Shown: positions 18,390 through 25,576 of the stretch, piece by piece
Numbering within the stretch: position 1 is the first letter of the stretch
How the letters are laid out: each line of letters starts with the position of its first letter
Source: Lacipirellula parvula
Lineage (GTDB): Bacteria > Planctomycetota > Planctomycetia > Pirellulales > Lacipirellulaceae
Direction of reading: 5' to 3'
Assembly (NCBI RefSeq): GCF_009177095.1
Contig: NZ_AP021861.1
Location: forward strand, 4,322,501-4,386,500
Length of the DNA: 64,000 nt
Translations under genes and position numbers: made by a program
The notes under the pieces: generated by a model
Databases searched by the model: none
The model's input: the letters and a program-made list of their open reading frames with translations, nothing else
Told to the model about the DNA's origin: nothing

Positions 18390-18980
18390 CTAGTCGCGAG
18401 AACCGGACTGGTCACTCGTCCCCTTGGCGTGTCCGCTCGGAGGCGACGTCGAAAGAACTTTCTTCTGCAGTTCGGGCAATTCGCCAGAGACTAGCTCGGT
18501 AACGTTCTTCCATAGTTCCCGAATCTGGAGAGGTGAAGTACTCAGCCAAACCGTATCCAGGAGCGCTTCTTGCTCGCCGCGAAGCTTGAGAACCTGTTGG
18601 CCCAGAGCGTCTTTGGACAGCAGTTCCCTTTCAGAAATCGCTTGTCGCGTTGCCACAGCTTTCTCCCACGTCTCGATGTTGTCGCGAGAACCGTAGTAGC
18701 GGGCTACAGCTTTGATGCCTGCTCGCTTTGCCAAGTCGGCAAGCTTTTGCTGCGTGTTCTCGATCTCCTTTTGGACGGCGTCTTCCTGCTCACTAAGTGC
18801 GTTGAGATCGCTCAAGAGTTGCGTTCCCCCAAGCGCCTCGATAGCTTTCTCACGCGCCTGGAGCGAGACTTGCTCCATGTACCGCGGGTCGCTCTTTTCA
18901 AGCAGCTCGGTGATGGCTCGCTCAATCTTTTGCGCGATACGTTCTTTCCAATGCTCCTTTTCTTTCACAGTAATGCTCAT
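18390..18980 (-). CDS. Coiled-coil protein of unknown function
   Basis: 196 aa. The start at MSITVKEKEHW is fixed by a perfect GGAGGAA seven bases upstream. Nearly the whole protein is charged helix with heptads: HWKERIAQKIERAITELLEKSDPRYMEQV, then LSDLNALSEQEDAVQKEIENTQQKLADLAKRAG and a C-terminal ELPELQKKV. There is no signal peptide or known domain. It diverges from the giant RNA gene, whose probable promoter is about 210 bp upstream. It could be a structural or regulatory plasmid protein; I do not recognise the family. Confidence 0.8.
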   Translation of the reverse strand: MSITVKEKEHWKERIAQKIERAITELLEKSDPRYMEQVSLQAREKAIEALGGTQLLSDLNALSEQEDAVQKEIENTQQKLADLAKRAGIKAVARYYGSRDNIETWEKAVATRQAISERELLSKDALGQQVLKLRGEQEALLDTVWLSTSPLQIRELWKNVTELVSGELPELQKKVLSTSPPSGHAKGTSDQSGSRD

Positions 18981-19021
18981 TAATTCCTCCACATTATTTA
19001 TACGTTAAATGAACCGAGAAT

Positions 19022-19148
19022 CGGCTCTGCGTGCCGCCATCCGCGGCGAGTCAAGGTGGAGCCTTTGCGCAGCAAAGCAGCAGCGAGACTTCCCGGTGCG
19101 CTCCGACGAGCGGACCTTGACCGCTGCGGCACAATCAAAACAGAGCCG
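19022..19148. other. Nested long-range inverted repeats
   Basis: Three helices nest exactly: 19,022-29 with 19,141-48 (CGGCTCTG), 19,032-37 with 19,126-31 (TGCCGC), and 19,051-57 with 19,114-20 (TCAAGGT). The element lies between the coiled-coil gene (minus) and the promoter of the giant RNA (plus). It could be the leader of the coiled-coil gene or a separate RNA domain; the strand cannot be decided. Confidence 0.55.
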
Positions 19149-19190
19149 AAGAAGGTTTGACTAGCCGGAGAAGCGACTGCCTGGGAGGAT

Positions 19191-19219
19191 TTGATTAGGG
19201 GCAGTTTGCGTGTTATACG
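19191..19219 (+). promoter_or_regulatory. Probable promoter of the giant RNA
   Basis: TTGATT, a 17-bp spacer and TATACG give a good sigma-70-like match. The predicted start (about 19,226) falls just before the first stem (GGGAAACC with GGTTTTCCC) and before the part conserved with copy B. Confidence 0.5.
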
Positions 19220-19225
19220 GACACT

Positions 19226-20710
19226 CAGGGAAACCAGGATAGGTTTTCCCGACTGTCGATGTTCGTAAACGCTTTGGCAGCAGTTATCCGTCTGGAGAAC
19301 GCATCCGTTTAGCCTGGTCACCAACCAGGCCAAGGAGAGGGGATTTACCATCCCTCACGCGTTCTGCCGGTAGCGCTGAGTGCATGGAGACATGCTCGCT
19401 CAGTGCGAAGGAGGCTTGATGAAGTAATCTCGAAATCGCTCGCTGCCTTTGTATGGCAGCGATGACGCTCGAAGTAATCTCATCATTCTATCCTATAGTT
19501 CAATGTTCTTTTCTCGCCCCGATGCGGGGCGATACGGAAATTCTCTGACAGAAGTTCTGGTCAGAGCCGTCAGTATTCAAAGTCGGTGCGGCTGCATTGT
19601 TGCAGCCAAATCCACACGCGGGGTTCGCTTCCTCTAGGAAGGGGCGTTCAACGTTGTCCGGCGTCGGGAGCCACGAGCCTCGCAAGAGGCCGTGTCGGGG
19701 GAGTGACGTCCTTCGAGTACACCAGTAAGTCTGGTGACGTGAAAAGCTCAACGATGAAAGGCGGGTAACCGCTTGCCGGTAAATGTTTCGAAAGTCGATT
19801 GCCGAGATTCTCGGTCACTCGCGATAGCGAAGGGCCGAGGGGGACAAGTGGATGATTCACACGGTAGGGGGAGCTTCTAGACTCGTACCCCGGAAATCGC
19901 CGGGCACGAAAGTGCCAGGTGGAAAGTAGGACGGCCTGGCGGCCGCACCTAGAATCGTTCGCCATGAGGGTCACACCTCTCACCCACGAGATTCGAAACA
20001 TGAAGGTACTGACTAACGTAGGAATCGCCGTCGAGGCCGGTTGGTAACCGGTGCCAAGGCTCGTCGCCTTGGTGCTTCAAATTCGACGGCGAGGGAGCGG
20101 GTCGCAAGTAGAGAGCCGGAGGCTCAAGCACGCGGGAGCGTGCGAGAGGTCCAGGCGGTGGTCGAGACGAAGGTCTCGAGCTGTCAGTCGGTGGAACCGA
20201 CTGGCGGTCATGGCAAGGCAGTCATGACCCGTGCTCGCTTGGGGGTGGTACCCCAAGCATGAGAGCCGACGAAAGCGACGACTGGCTTACTAAGCCAGAC
20301 GGATAACTGTGCCGGAGGACCTCCATGTGGAGGCCTCCGGCGGTCCTTGGTTGGAAGCATGGTGGTCAAACGAGTTCTCTTCGGGAGAAGAGAAGTCTTT
20401 TGGCAGCGAATTGGCGGTGGACAGGCGACGTGTGCTTTGCACACGACGGTTTTTCACCGAGGTGTTTAGCAACACGGTTAGCATGAAATTGGGCGGGCTG
20501 CTGCTAAGAGTTTAGTAGCAGCCCGCGAATCGAATGCGGCTGCGTGGCATGGAAGGTTCGCAAAAATCGAAGGCAAGGTTTTAGCTTCGAGGTTTTGCGA
20601 AGTCACCTACTTGGCGTGAGGCGAGAACGATGGACAGTTCCGCAGCATTCGCCAAGCTGATTTTCGCATGAGTGTTTTTCTCCGGGCAAGCAAGAAGCTT
20701 GCCCCTTTTT
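19226..20710 (+). ncRNA. Giant structured RNA, copy A
   Basis: About 1.48 kb without a credible gene but packed with stem-loops, several capped by GNRA loops on this strand (GCAA, GAAA, GTAA, GGGA). A second copy at about 50,471 keeps loop sequences while helices covary. Examples are 19,312-19,330 (loop TCACCA), 19,514-19,532, 19,543-19,566 (loop AGAAGTTCT, all seven pairs changed), 20,054-20,072 and 20,206-20,229 (loop GCAAGGCAGT). It starts after a promoter-like site, ends at an intrinsic terminator, and is followed by a basic protein gene. Size and complexity recall GOLLD, ROOL or OLE RNAs, but I cannot assign it to any of them. The ends are approximate. Confidence 0.88.
20684..20710 (+). 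terminator. Intrinsic terminator of the giant RNA
   Basis: GGGCAAGC (20,684-20,691), loop AAGAA, GCTTGCCC (20,697-20,704), then C and five T. It is a strong terminator placed 45 bp before the next start codon. Confidence 0.85.
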
Positions 20711-20746
20711 ATGACGGCTTGCAGTTTGAGTCGTCATGAAAAGGGG
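20702..20746 (+). promoter_or_regulatory. RBS-sequestering hairpin overlapping the terminator
   Basis: A continuous 15-bp helix pairs 20,702-20,716 with 20,732-20,746 (one G-U pair). Its 5' arm uses the last bases and T-run of the terminator; its 3' arm contains the AAGGGG ribosome-binding site of the next gene. Terminator and hairpin cannot both form completely. Readthrough transcripts would hide the ribosome-binding site unless something opens the helix. Confidence 0.65.
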
Positions 20747-20754
20747 GACTAGAA

Positions 20755-21453
20755 ATGAGGAAGGAACCATACAAGTACGAGACGACTTCGGTCACGGGAT
20801 TCGTGCAACGAATCGCGACGTGCCTGCTGAGGCATGGATACGTTCACTACGTTCAAGGGACGGTCGGCGAAGGGAAGGATTCTCGGGCAATCGACAAGAA
20901 GCTGCTTGAGAAGTACGACGTCATACAGAGCGAGTGGACTCGAGCCCGCCGCAAAGAGAGGGGGCTCGCAAACCTTCAGTACGTCAGGTTCGACCGAACT
21001 TGGGTGCTGATGGCCACCGAGGGGAGTCACCCAATGAAGTCGGCTGAGCAGTCTCAGCTTCGCGACATCCGCGAAGCTCCGATTCAGATTGAGGGATATT
21101 CCATCTATCTGAAGAGGGGGGATTTCAAAAAGAGAAGGTCGAAGGACGACGCTCCGGTGCGTGACGACAAGTTTCACGCCCGCGTGCTCATCTCCCGGGA
21201 GCGGTACGCAGAACTGCGGGCTTACTTTCTGTCCATTGCGTGTCACCGGACAGCCGCGCGGCTGGCAGTAGAAATAAACGGCTTGCCGTTTGAACCTTAC
21301 AAGCCGGTCTGGCGTCAGCTCAGAAAGATTGTTCGCTTGGTAAATAAGAGGCGAAAGGCAGCCGGTTTCGACCAGGTGCTGATGGACTCGGTCCGCTGGA
21401 GGAGGAATATCGTGAAGGCGTTTGAACCACTAGAGGTTGACCGGGCGGCTTAG
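20755..21453 (+). CDS. Basic protein associated with the giant RNA
   Basis: 232 aa, start fixed by AAGGGGG seven bases upstream. It is strongly basic (RARRKERGL, KRGDFKKRRSK, RQLRKIVRLVNKRRKAAG), with no membrane segment. Landmarks are GYVHYVQG, DKKLLEKYDV, ANLQYVRFDRTWVLMATEGSH, IRDIREAPIQIEGYSIYLKRG and LPFEPYKPVWRQLRKIVRLVNKRRKAAGF. A homologue follows RNA copy B (51,423-51,890), sharing ATxGxH, GYS and LPFEPYxPVxxQL. The linkage and charge suggest that it binds the RNA. I know no functional assignment. Confidence 0.85.
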   Translation: MRKEPYKYETTSVTGFVQRIATCLLRHGYVHYVQGTVGEGKDSRAIDKKLLEKYDVIQSEWTRARRKERGLANLQYVRFDRTWVLMATEGSHPMKSAEQSQLRDIREAPIQIEGYSIYLKRGDFKKRRSKDDAPVRDDKFHARVLISRERYAELRAYFLSIACHRTAARLAVEINGLPFEPYKPVWRQLRKIVRLVNKRRKAAGFDQVLMDSVRWRRNIVKAFEPLEVDRAA

Positions 21454-21456
21454 CAT

Positions 21457-21693
21457 CTAGTCTGGTCGACTCCGGTGAATTTTCAGAATCAACTTTGAGT
21501 GATCAATCATTCTTTTTGCCAGTTCAGGCATGTCGCTAGGGACTGGTTGACCACAATACTCCTTCACAGCGTCAAAGATTTCACGAGAGTGAGTTCCATG
21601 GCAGCGAAGTTGGTGGTCTGTCCACGCTTGATTTGCAGATTCTGTAATGTCTTTCCATTCTTCCTTCACGAACTTAAAGAACATCGCGTCCAT
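21457..21693 (-). CDS. Possible small protein
   Basis: A 78-codon frame (MDAMFFKFVKEEWKDITESANQAW) convergent with the RNA-associated gene. Composition is protein-like and mostly helical, but there is no ribosome-binding site or relative in the window, so it may be spurious. Confidence 0.3.
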   Translation of the reverse strand: MDAMFFKFVKEEWKDITESANQAWTDHQLRCHGTHSREIFDAVKEYCGQPVPSDMPELAKRMIDHSKLILKIHRSRPD

Positions 21694-21778
21694 AGCAAGA
21701 TCCGTAATTGTGAACGGTTGGCAATCAATGCACCAAAGTATACCGAAGACGGTAGTGCCTGCGAGTATGGTCTCGCTT

Positions 21779-22234
21779 CTATGCGAACGATTCCGCTAAG
21801 AAGTTCTCCGGCGTGCCGATGCGCAGGCGGGGGTAGAGGGCCTTGAACTCCTGGCCGACGGCAGAATCAGAACGGCTCAGTTCGAGCAGATCTTTGTCCC
21901 ATGTGACCAACCAATCCGCTCCTGACGCGAGAGCGAGATTTATGTACTTACTGTCTTTAGGATCTCGCTTCAATTCGTATTGCTCCGGCACAGCGTCAAT
22001 CCAGAAGCTGGTGCGGAGGAAGTGCTGCAGAAAGAGAGTGACCGCCTCAGGCGTCAGGGCAGGGAATTTGCTCTGGTGTTCGGTGCGATTTAGCACGTCA
22101 TGGATTTCGGCAAGTACTTCAGCCCCTAGGGCGAGCGTTACTTTCCCGGAATCGACCAATTCAAAAAGCCTGGAAACTCGCTCGGGACGAGCGGCAGAGC
22201 GAAAGAAAAGCATGCAATCGTAAACGACTATCAC
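21779..22234 (-). CDS. PIN-domain toxin (COG1569 type)
   Basis: 151 aa, with the PIN fold pattern of the putative toxin family of type II systems. It has MIVVYDCMLFFRS with the first acidic residue, EVLAEIHDVLNR with the conserved Glu, RDPKDSKYINLALASGADWLVTWDKDLL with the Asp cluster, and the PENFL end. Such enzymes are Mg-dependent RNases that block translation. Its start overlaps the antitoxin stop by four bases (ATGA), so the two are translated as a pair. Confidence 0.88.
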   Translation of the reverse strand: MIVVYDCMLFFRSAARPERVSRLFELVDSGKVTLALGAEVLAEIHDVLNRTEHQSKFPALTPEAVTLFLQHFLRTSFWIDAVPEQYELKRDPKDSKYINLALASGADWLVTWDKDLLELSRSDSAVGQEFKALYPRLRIGTPENFLAESFA

Positions 22235-22494
22235 GCACTCGTCTTCGGCTTGCGGTCATTGAACACTTGGTCCCGCAAACTTTCGTAGAAGGAGTCGAGG
22301 CCATCGTCAGAGGTGCCACTTGCGGCAACCTCTTTGCGGAAGGAAGCGAGAACCTCATCCAGTGACGGCGCTAATACAGTTCCGCTTAAGACACGCTCAG
22401 CGTGACGCTCCAACTCTTCGCCGCAGGCAGTAGCCTGGGCCCGCAGGCGGGCTTCTACGTCAGGAGAAAGTGAGATCTGAAGTTGAGTTGACAT
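22231..22494 (-). CDS. Antitoxin of the PIN toxin
   Basis: 87 aa. The N terminus (MSTQLQISLSPDVEARLRAQATACGEELERHAERVLSG) has the ribbon-helix-helix look of DNA-binding antitoxins. The C-terminal half (SLDEVLASFRKEVAASGTSDDGLDSFYESLRDQVF) is the probable toxin-binding region. It lies first in the two-gene unit and probably represses its own promoter. The pair would stabilise the element. Confidence 0.82.
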   Translation of the reverse strand: MSTQLQISLSPDVEARLRAQATACGEELERHAERVLSGTVLAPSLDEVLASFRKEVAASGTSDDGLDSFYESLRDQVFNDRKPKTSA

Positions 22495-22575
22495 AGTATC
22501 ATTTTACTACATTCCGCACGGTAACGCCAGAAATATCAGACCACGCAAATGGCTGAATCTAGACGGGAGAAGGGA

Positions 22576-22604
22576 AAACCTCTGCGGCCACTTTCGGCCG
22601 CAGA
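22576..22604 (-). terminator. Terminator of the 22,634 gene
   Basis: A perfect 9-bp stem (22,581-22,589 with 22,596-22,604) around a 6-nt loop. On the minus strand it is followed by GGTTTTCCC. It lies just past the stop codon. Confidence 0.65.
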
Positions 22605-22633
22605 CCTGCAAGCTTAGAGTCTTCCCCCTTCAA

Positions 22634-22945
22634 CTACGCGGCCAAAGGCTCGGCTTGAACTAGCTGAGCTTCATTCTCGGCAATCCAAGTACACGCTTGC
22701 TGAATCACGTTCAACAGCTGGGCTTGGTTTTTTGCGAAGTAGTTAGACGAGTAGCCGGTTTTTCCGGTAGATGCTTTCCACGAGCGACTGATTGAGTACT
22801 CGTAGTAGGGGAAGCCGGTTGATGATTCCCGTTTCCAAATCATCGCGGAAATTCCGCCGTCACGAAATGATTTGACGGGCTTTGTTTCCCCTTTGCCGCT
22901 GCCGACTTTCTGCTTCTTAGTTTCTGTTTCTAATTCATTGGTCAT
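22634..22945 (-). CDS. Small beta-rich plasmid protein
   Basis: 103 aa from MTNELETE, with GGAGG eight bases upstream. A charged, Lys-rich N terminus precedes a compact domain: GGISAMIWKRESSTGFPYYEYSISRSWK, then GKTGYSSNYFAKNQAQLLNVIQQACTWIAENE. The pattern (three strands with SRSW/Y, then a final helix with a Trp) is shared with 17,749, 48,537 and 49,138. It is probably a nucleic-acid-binding accessory protein of the plasmid, which is inference from pattern only. Confidence 0.75.
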   Translation of the reverse strand: MTNELETETKKQKVGSGKGETKPVKSFRDGGISAMIWKRESSTGFPYYEYSISRSWKASTGKTGYSSNYFAKNQAQLLNVIQQACTWIAENEAQLVQAEPLAA

Positions 22946-22995
22946 ACATCCTCCAAATAAACGTTTCTGGAGAAATAATGCGGCCAAATTGATTC

Positions 22996-23211
22996 TTAAG
23001 CAAATTTATTTTGATTCTTGCCGGGCACTGAGTTAGCAGTAAGCATATCGTGAGAGATTTTCGGAAGATAGATGAGGAGCTGCACTCGGCCGCTCGTGAC
23101 AGTCTGCCGACCAATACGGACAAGACAATCCTGCACTGTGTCGATTCGTGGTCCCATATCATCGGCTAGTTCTTGGTCGCCGCGGTCATGTAGGACTAAT
23201 TCAAAGATCAA
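22996..23211 (-). other. Uncertain frame in the 22,946-23,348 gap
   Basis: A 71-codon frame from TTG (IFELVLHDRGDQELADDMGP, then RIDTVQDCLVRIGRQTVTSG) looks protein-like but has no ribosome-binding site or known domain. It may be a fragment of a decayed gene. Nothing else is visible in this gap. Confidence 0.2.
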
Positions 23212-23348
23212 GGCAGAGACGGATCCAGTGTCAGGAATAGGTCACTTCCGCGTAGTCACTTCCGGACCTCGAGTCCAGGGGCCTAAAATCGGTAAACCCC
23301 GCGACTTAGAAAATGGAGGCCAGTGGCGTGCGTGCTACGAACCTCAAT

Positions 23349-24203
23349 CTAAGCGATCGCCAGCACAACAGAGCGGACGCAATTCATGTCAGGCTCATCG
23401 ATGTCCGTCGACGCGACGACAGAGATGATCTGCATGGAAACCCGCTGAATGTGATCGAGCGATTGCATGAGTAGTTCCCTATCACCGGAGTAGAGCTGGA
23501 TGTAGTCGGCCGAATGGCTGACGGCATCAAGCCCTGCAGTGCGGCAGACGATGAATGCGACTGCTTCTGCTTCCAGTTCACGAACCTTCCGAGTCGTTTC
23601 CTTTCGTCGTTCGCCGCGGTGGAGCAGTTCGTGAGCGAGTTCGTGGGCAGTGACCAAGAATTCTTCGGCTGGTTCCAGACCGTTTAGAATTTCAATCTTG
23701 CCTCCATGGGAAGCGCCGTGAGCCCCGCCGAGTGAATCGGCGAACTCCAAGGCGATCTCCAAGTCACTTACGTAGCGCTGGAGCCTCCTGAGCTTTTCAC
23801 CGGGCTGGCCGTGAATTCGGCTAAACTCCGGCAACTCAGCTCCCTCTGTTTGAGCCACGTCAAAGACGTGTGCGACCCGAAAGCCGCGAACGATAGGGGA
23901 TGATTGCTCGTCGTCGTTGTCAACATCTTTCTTTTGCCGATAGACAAGCGGAGCCAAAATCATCAGCCCTTTTTCGCCCTTTTTGACGTACCTGCCGAGC
24001 TGCTTCCAGCGAGCGAAGCCAGCAACTATTCTTGCCGTGGGTTTTTGCATCGCAATTAATAAGCAGTTCCGAAAGCTGTAGTGGTAAAAGCGGGCTTGAA
24101 ATTCAAGGAACTGAATCAACGTGTCGCTGCGACCTTGTTCAAGGGCCTTGATCAACTCGTCGATCCCCACCTCTACATGTTTCAACGCTTCATCACTTTT
24201 CAT
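23349..24203 (-). CDS. ArdC-like antirestriction protein
   Basis: 284 aa; GGAGGAAG lies just upstream of the start. The N-terminal ArdC ssDNA-binding domain reads FLEFQARFYHYSFRNCLLIAMQKPTARIVAGFARWKQLGRYVKKGEKGLMILAP. The C-terminal zinc metallopeptidase domain has TAHELAHELLHRGERR with the HExxH-type motif (HELAH) and a downstream Glu in ELEAEAVAFIVCR. ArdC-type proteins protect incoming plasmid DNA from host restriction and occur on conjugative elements. This supports mobility of island A, although no relaxase is in the window. Confidence 0.9.
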   Translation of the reverse strand: MKSDEALKHVEVGIDELIKALEQGRSDTLIQFLEFQARFYHYSFRNCLLIAMQKPTARIVAGFARWKQLGRYVKKGEKGLMILAPLVYRQKKDVDNDDEQSSPIVRGFRVAHVFDVAQTEGAELPEFSRIHGQPGEKLRRLQRYVSDLEIALEFADSLGGAHGASHGGKIEILNGLEPAEEFLVTAHELAHELLHRGERRKETTRKVRELEAEAVAFIVCRTAGLDAVSHSADYIQLYSGDRELLMQSLDHIQRVSMQIISVVASTDIDEPDMNCVRSVVLAIA

Positions 24204-24226
24204 TTGATACTTCCTCCATCAGTTAG

Positions 24227-24399
24227 GGTTTGCCTGTGTTCGCTCGCAAGAAGGCGAACCAGCAAATCCTGCCGGTCATGGGAAAATCGCGTCCAAGAAG
24301 CGGATGCGACCGTAAGGAATGCAGCCGAAAAGGCTGCGGTAAAAAACCGTGATTGCACGCCACCGGTCTCGCGACGCAGCCTGATGGCTAAGTCGCGAG
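24227..24399. other. Cluster of four stem-loops upstream of ardC-like gene
   Basis: Consecutive hairpins: 24,227-24,269 (two stacked stems), 24,287-24,309 (TCGCGTCC with GGATGCGA), 24,321-24,337 (GCAGCC, loop GAAAA, GGCTGC) and 24,368-24,399 (CTCGCGAC plus inner AGCC/GGCT). It is either the 5' leader of the minus-strand ArdC gene or a small RNA. No gene is seen in the rest of 24,204-24,666. Confidence 0.5.
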
Positions 24400-24666
24400 A
24401 AGGTGGTTGCGTTTGCGTCTACCCAGATGAGGTTCTTGAAGAGAACAGCAGAGAATACTGCAGAAATAGTTCTTACTCAAATCCTGTAACGGGAGCTTCG
24501 CGAAGTGTAAACGAGCCCAATACCTTGCCGCGATTTGCAGCGAAGGGAGGCTGAATGTGAATCCTACGGTTCTAGTTGCGAATTCGTAGAGGCCGCAGCG
24601 TTGGGAGGGCAGGGCAGGGAAGGGGGTGCGTGTCGCTGAGGGCGCGGCAGACAAGATGCGAGTGGA

Positions 24667-25296
24667 TCATTCATTGCTTCCGACGCCACCGACTTGGTTA
24701 TTGCTTTGTCGCGACCTGCTTCGAATCGCCTGAAACAGCTGCACCGTGGCGAGCGCATCGGCCAGCGCTTCGTGCGCTTCAGCTGCATGAAAGGGAATGC
24801 CGAAGAACTGACAAAGCGTAGCTAATCGATAATTTGTCGGCGAATCAGCATTGGCGAGCGCACAGTGCCAAAGTGACATCTGCAGCGTGCACAGAATTTG
24901 GCGGCGAGCAGGCAGGTACAAGCCGAGCTTGTCATACCAAGCGGTTAAGAAGGGACCGTCGAATGCGGCGTTATGAGCCGCCAACTGAGCTACGTGAAAT
25001 GATTCGCCTTCCGCGGACACTACCGGCGTGGTTGCATGTTTCCGTAGAAAGGAAGCGAAATCCTTCGCTGCCATGACTGGTTCGCGCGCCAAGTTGGCCC
25101 ACAGTCCGGGATGGTAATGATTCTTCCTAAGAGATAGAGACTTTGCTTTTCTGAAGTCGAACTTGAGCTTGACCTCGAACGTATCCAGGACGCCCCCAGC
25201 GGCATCAACTGCGACGGCTGCAAGTTGAATAATTGGATGTCGCTTTGGGTCGCCGCCTCCTGTTTCCAAGTCAATAAATACGAATCGCTGTCTCAT
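24667..25296 (-). CDS. DnaQ-like 3'-5' exonuclease
   Basis: 209 aa from MRQRFVFID; five more residues are possible from an upstream ATG at 25,311. DEDDh motifs are in order: DLETGGGD (Exo I, Asp and Glu), AAHNAAFDGPFL (Exo II, Asp), and AHEALADALAT (Exo III, His and Asp). It is a stand-alone proofreading-type exonuclease acting on DNA or RNA 3' ends. It is not fused to a polymerase or helicase. It is probably a plasmid maintenance or repair gene. Confidence 0.88.
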   Translation of the reverse strand: MRQRFVFIDLETGGGDPKRHPIIQLAAVAVDAAGGVLDTFEVKLKFDFRKAKSLSLRKNHYHPGLWANLAREPVMAAKDFASFLRKHATTPVVSAEGESFHVAQLAAHNAAFDGPFLTAWYDKLGLYLPARRQILCTLQMSLWHCALANADSPTNYRLATLCQFFGIPFHAAEAHEALADALATVQLFQAIRSRSRQSNNQVGGVGSNE

Positions 25297-25576
25297 AGCA
25301 CACTGTGCCACAACACAGAGTCTTACTCAAATTGCCCATCTCAAGCATTCGCCGCTAGACGAGTGCGGCATTGCGTTGGTTGTCGCTCGTCTTGATTGAC
25401 AGACTCTCGCTGTAACGAAGCTTCGACAAACGGCCGCTTCCCCTGCCCGAAAATGCCTTGTTGCTCGTTAATGATAAAATCTGTTATCCTCGGCAAAAAG
25501 GGGATTGAGATGGAGTTTGAATAAGGCTCACCCGGACCGACTTTTGCCTGGTCCGGTGCAAGTTGCCACGGGGCGC

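Noticed and set aside
19226-20710. Group II intron, or IscB/IsrB-type guide RNA
   Set aside because: No reverse transcriptase, RuvC or HNH nuclease gene is adjacent, no domain V-like hairpin was found, and the length is far beyond a guide RNA.
19226-20710. Short open frames inside the giant RNA as genes
   Set aside because: None has a ribosome-binding site or is conserved as protein in copy B, whereas helices are conserved with compensation.
19226-20710. Naming the RNA GOLLD, ROOL or OLE
   Set aside because: Only size and ornate folding are similar; I could not recall matching sequence motifs, so no name is given.
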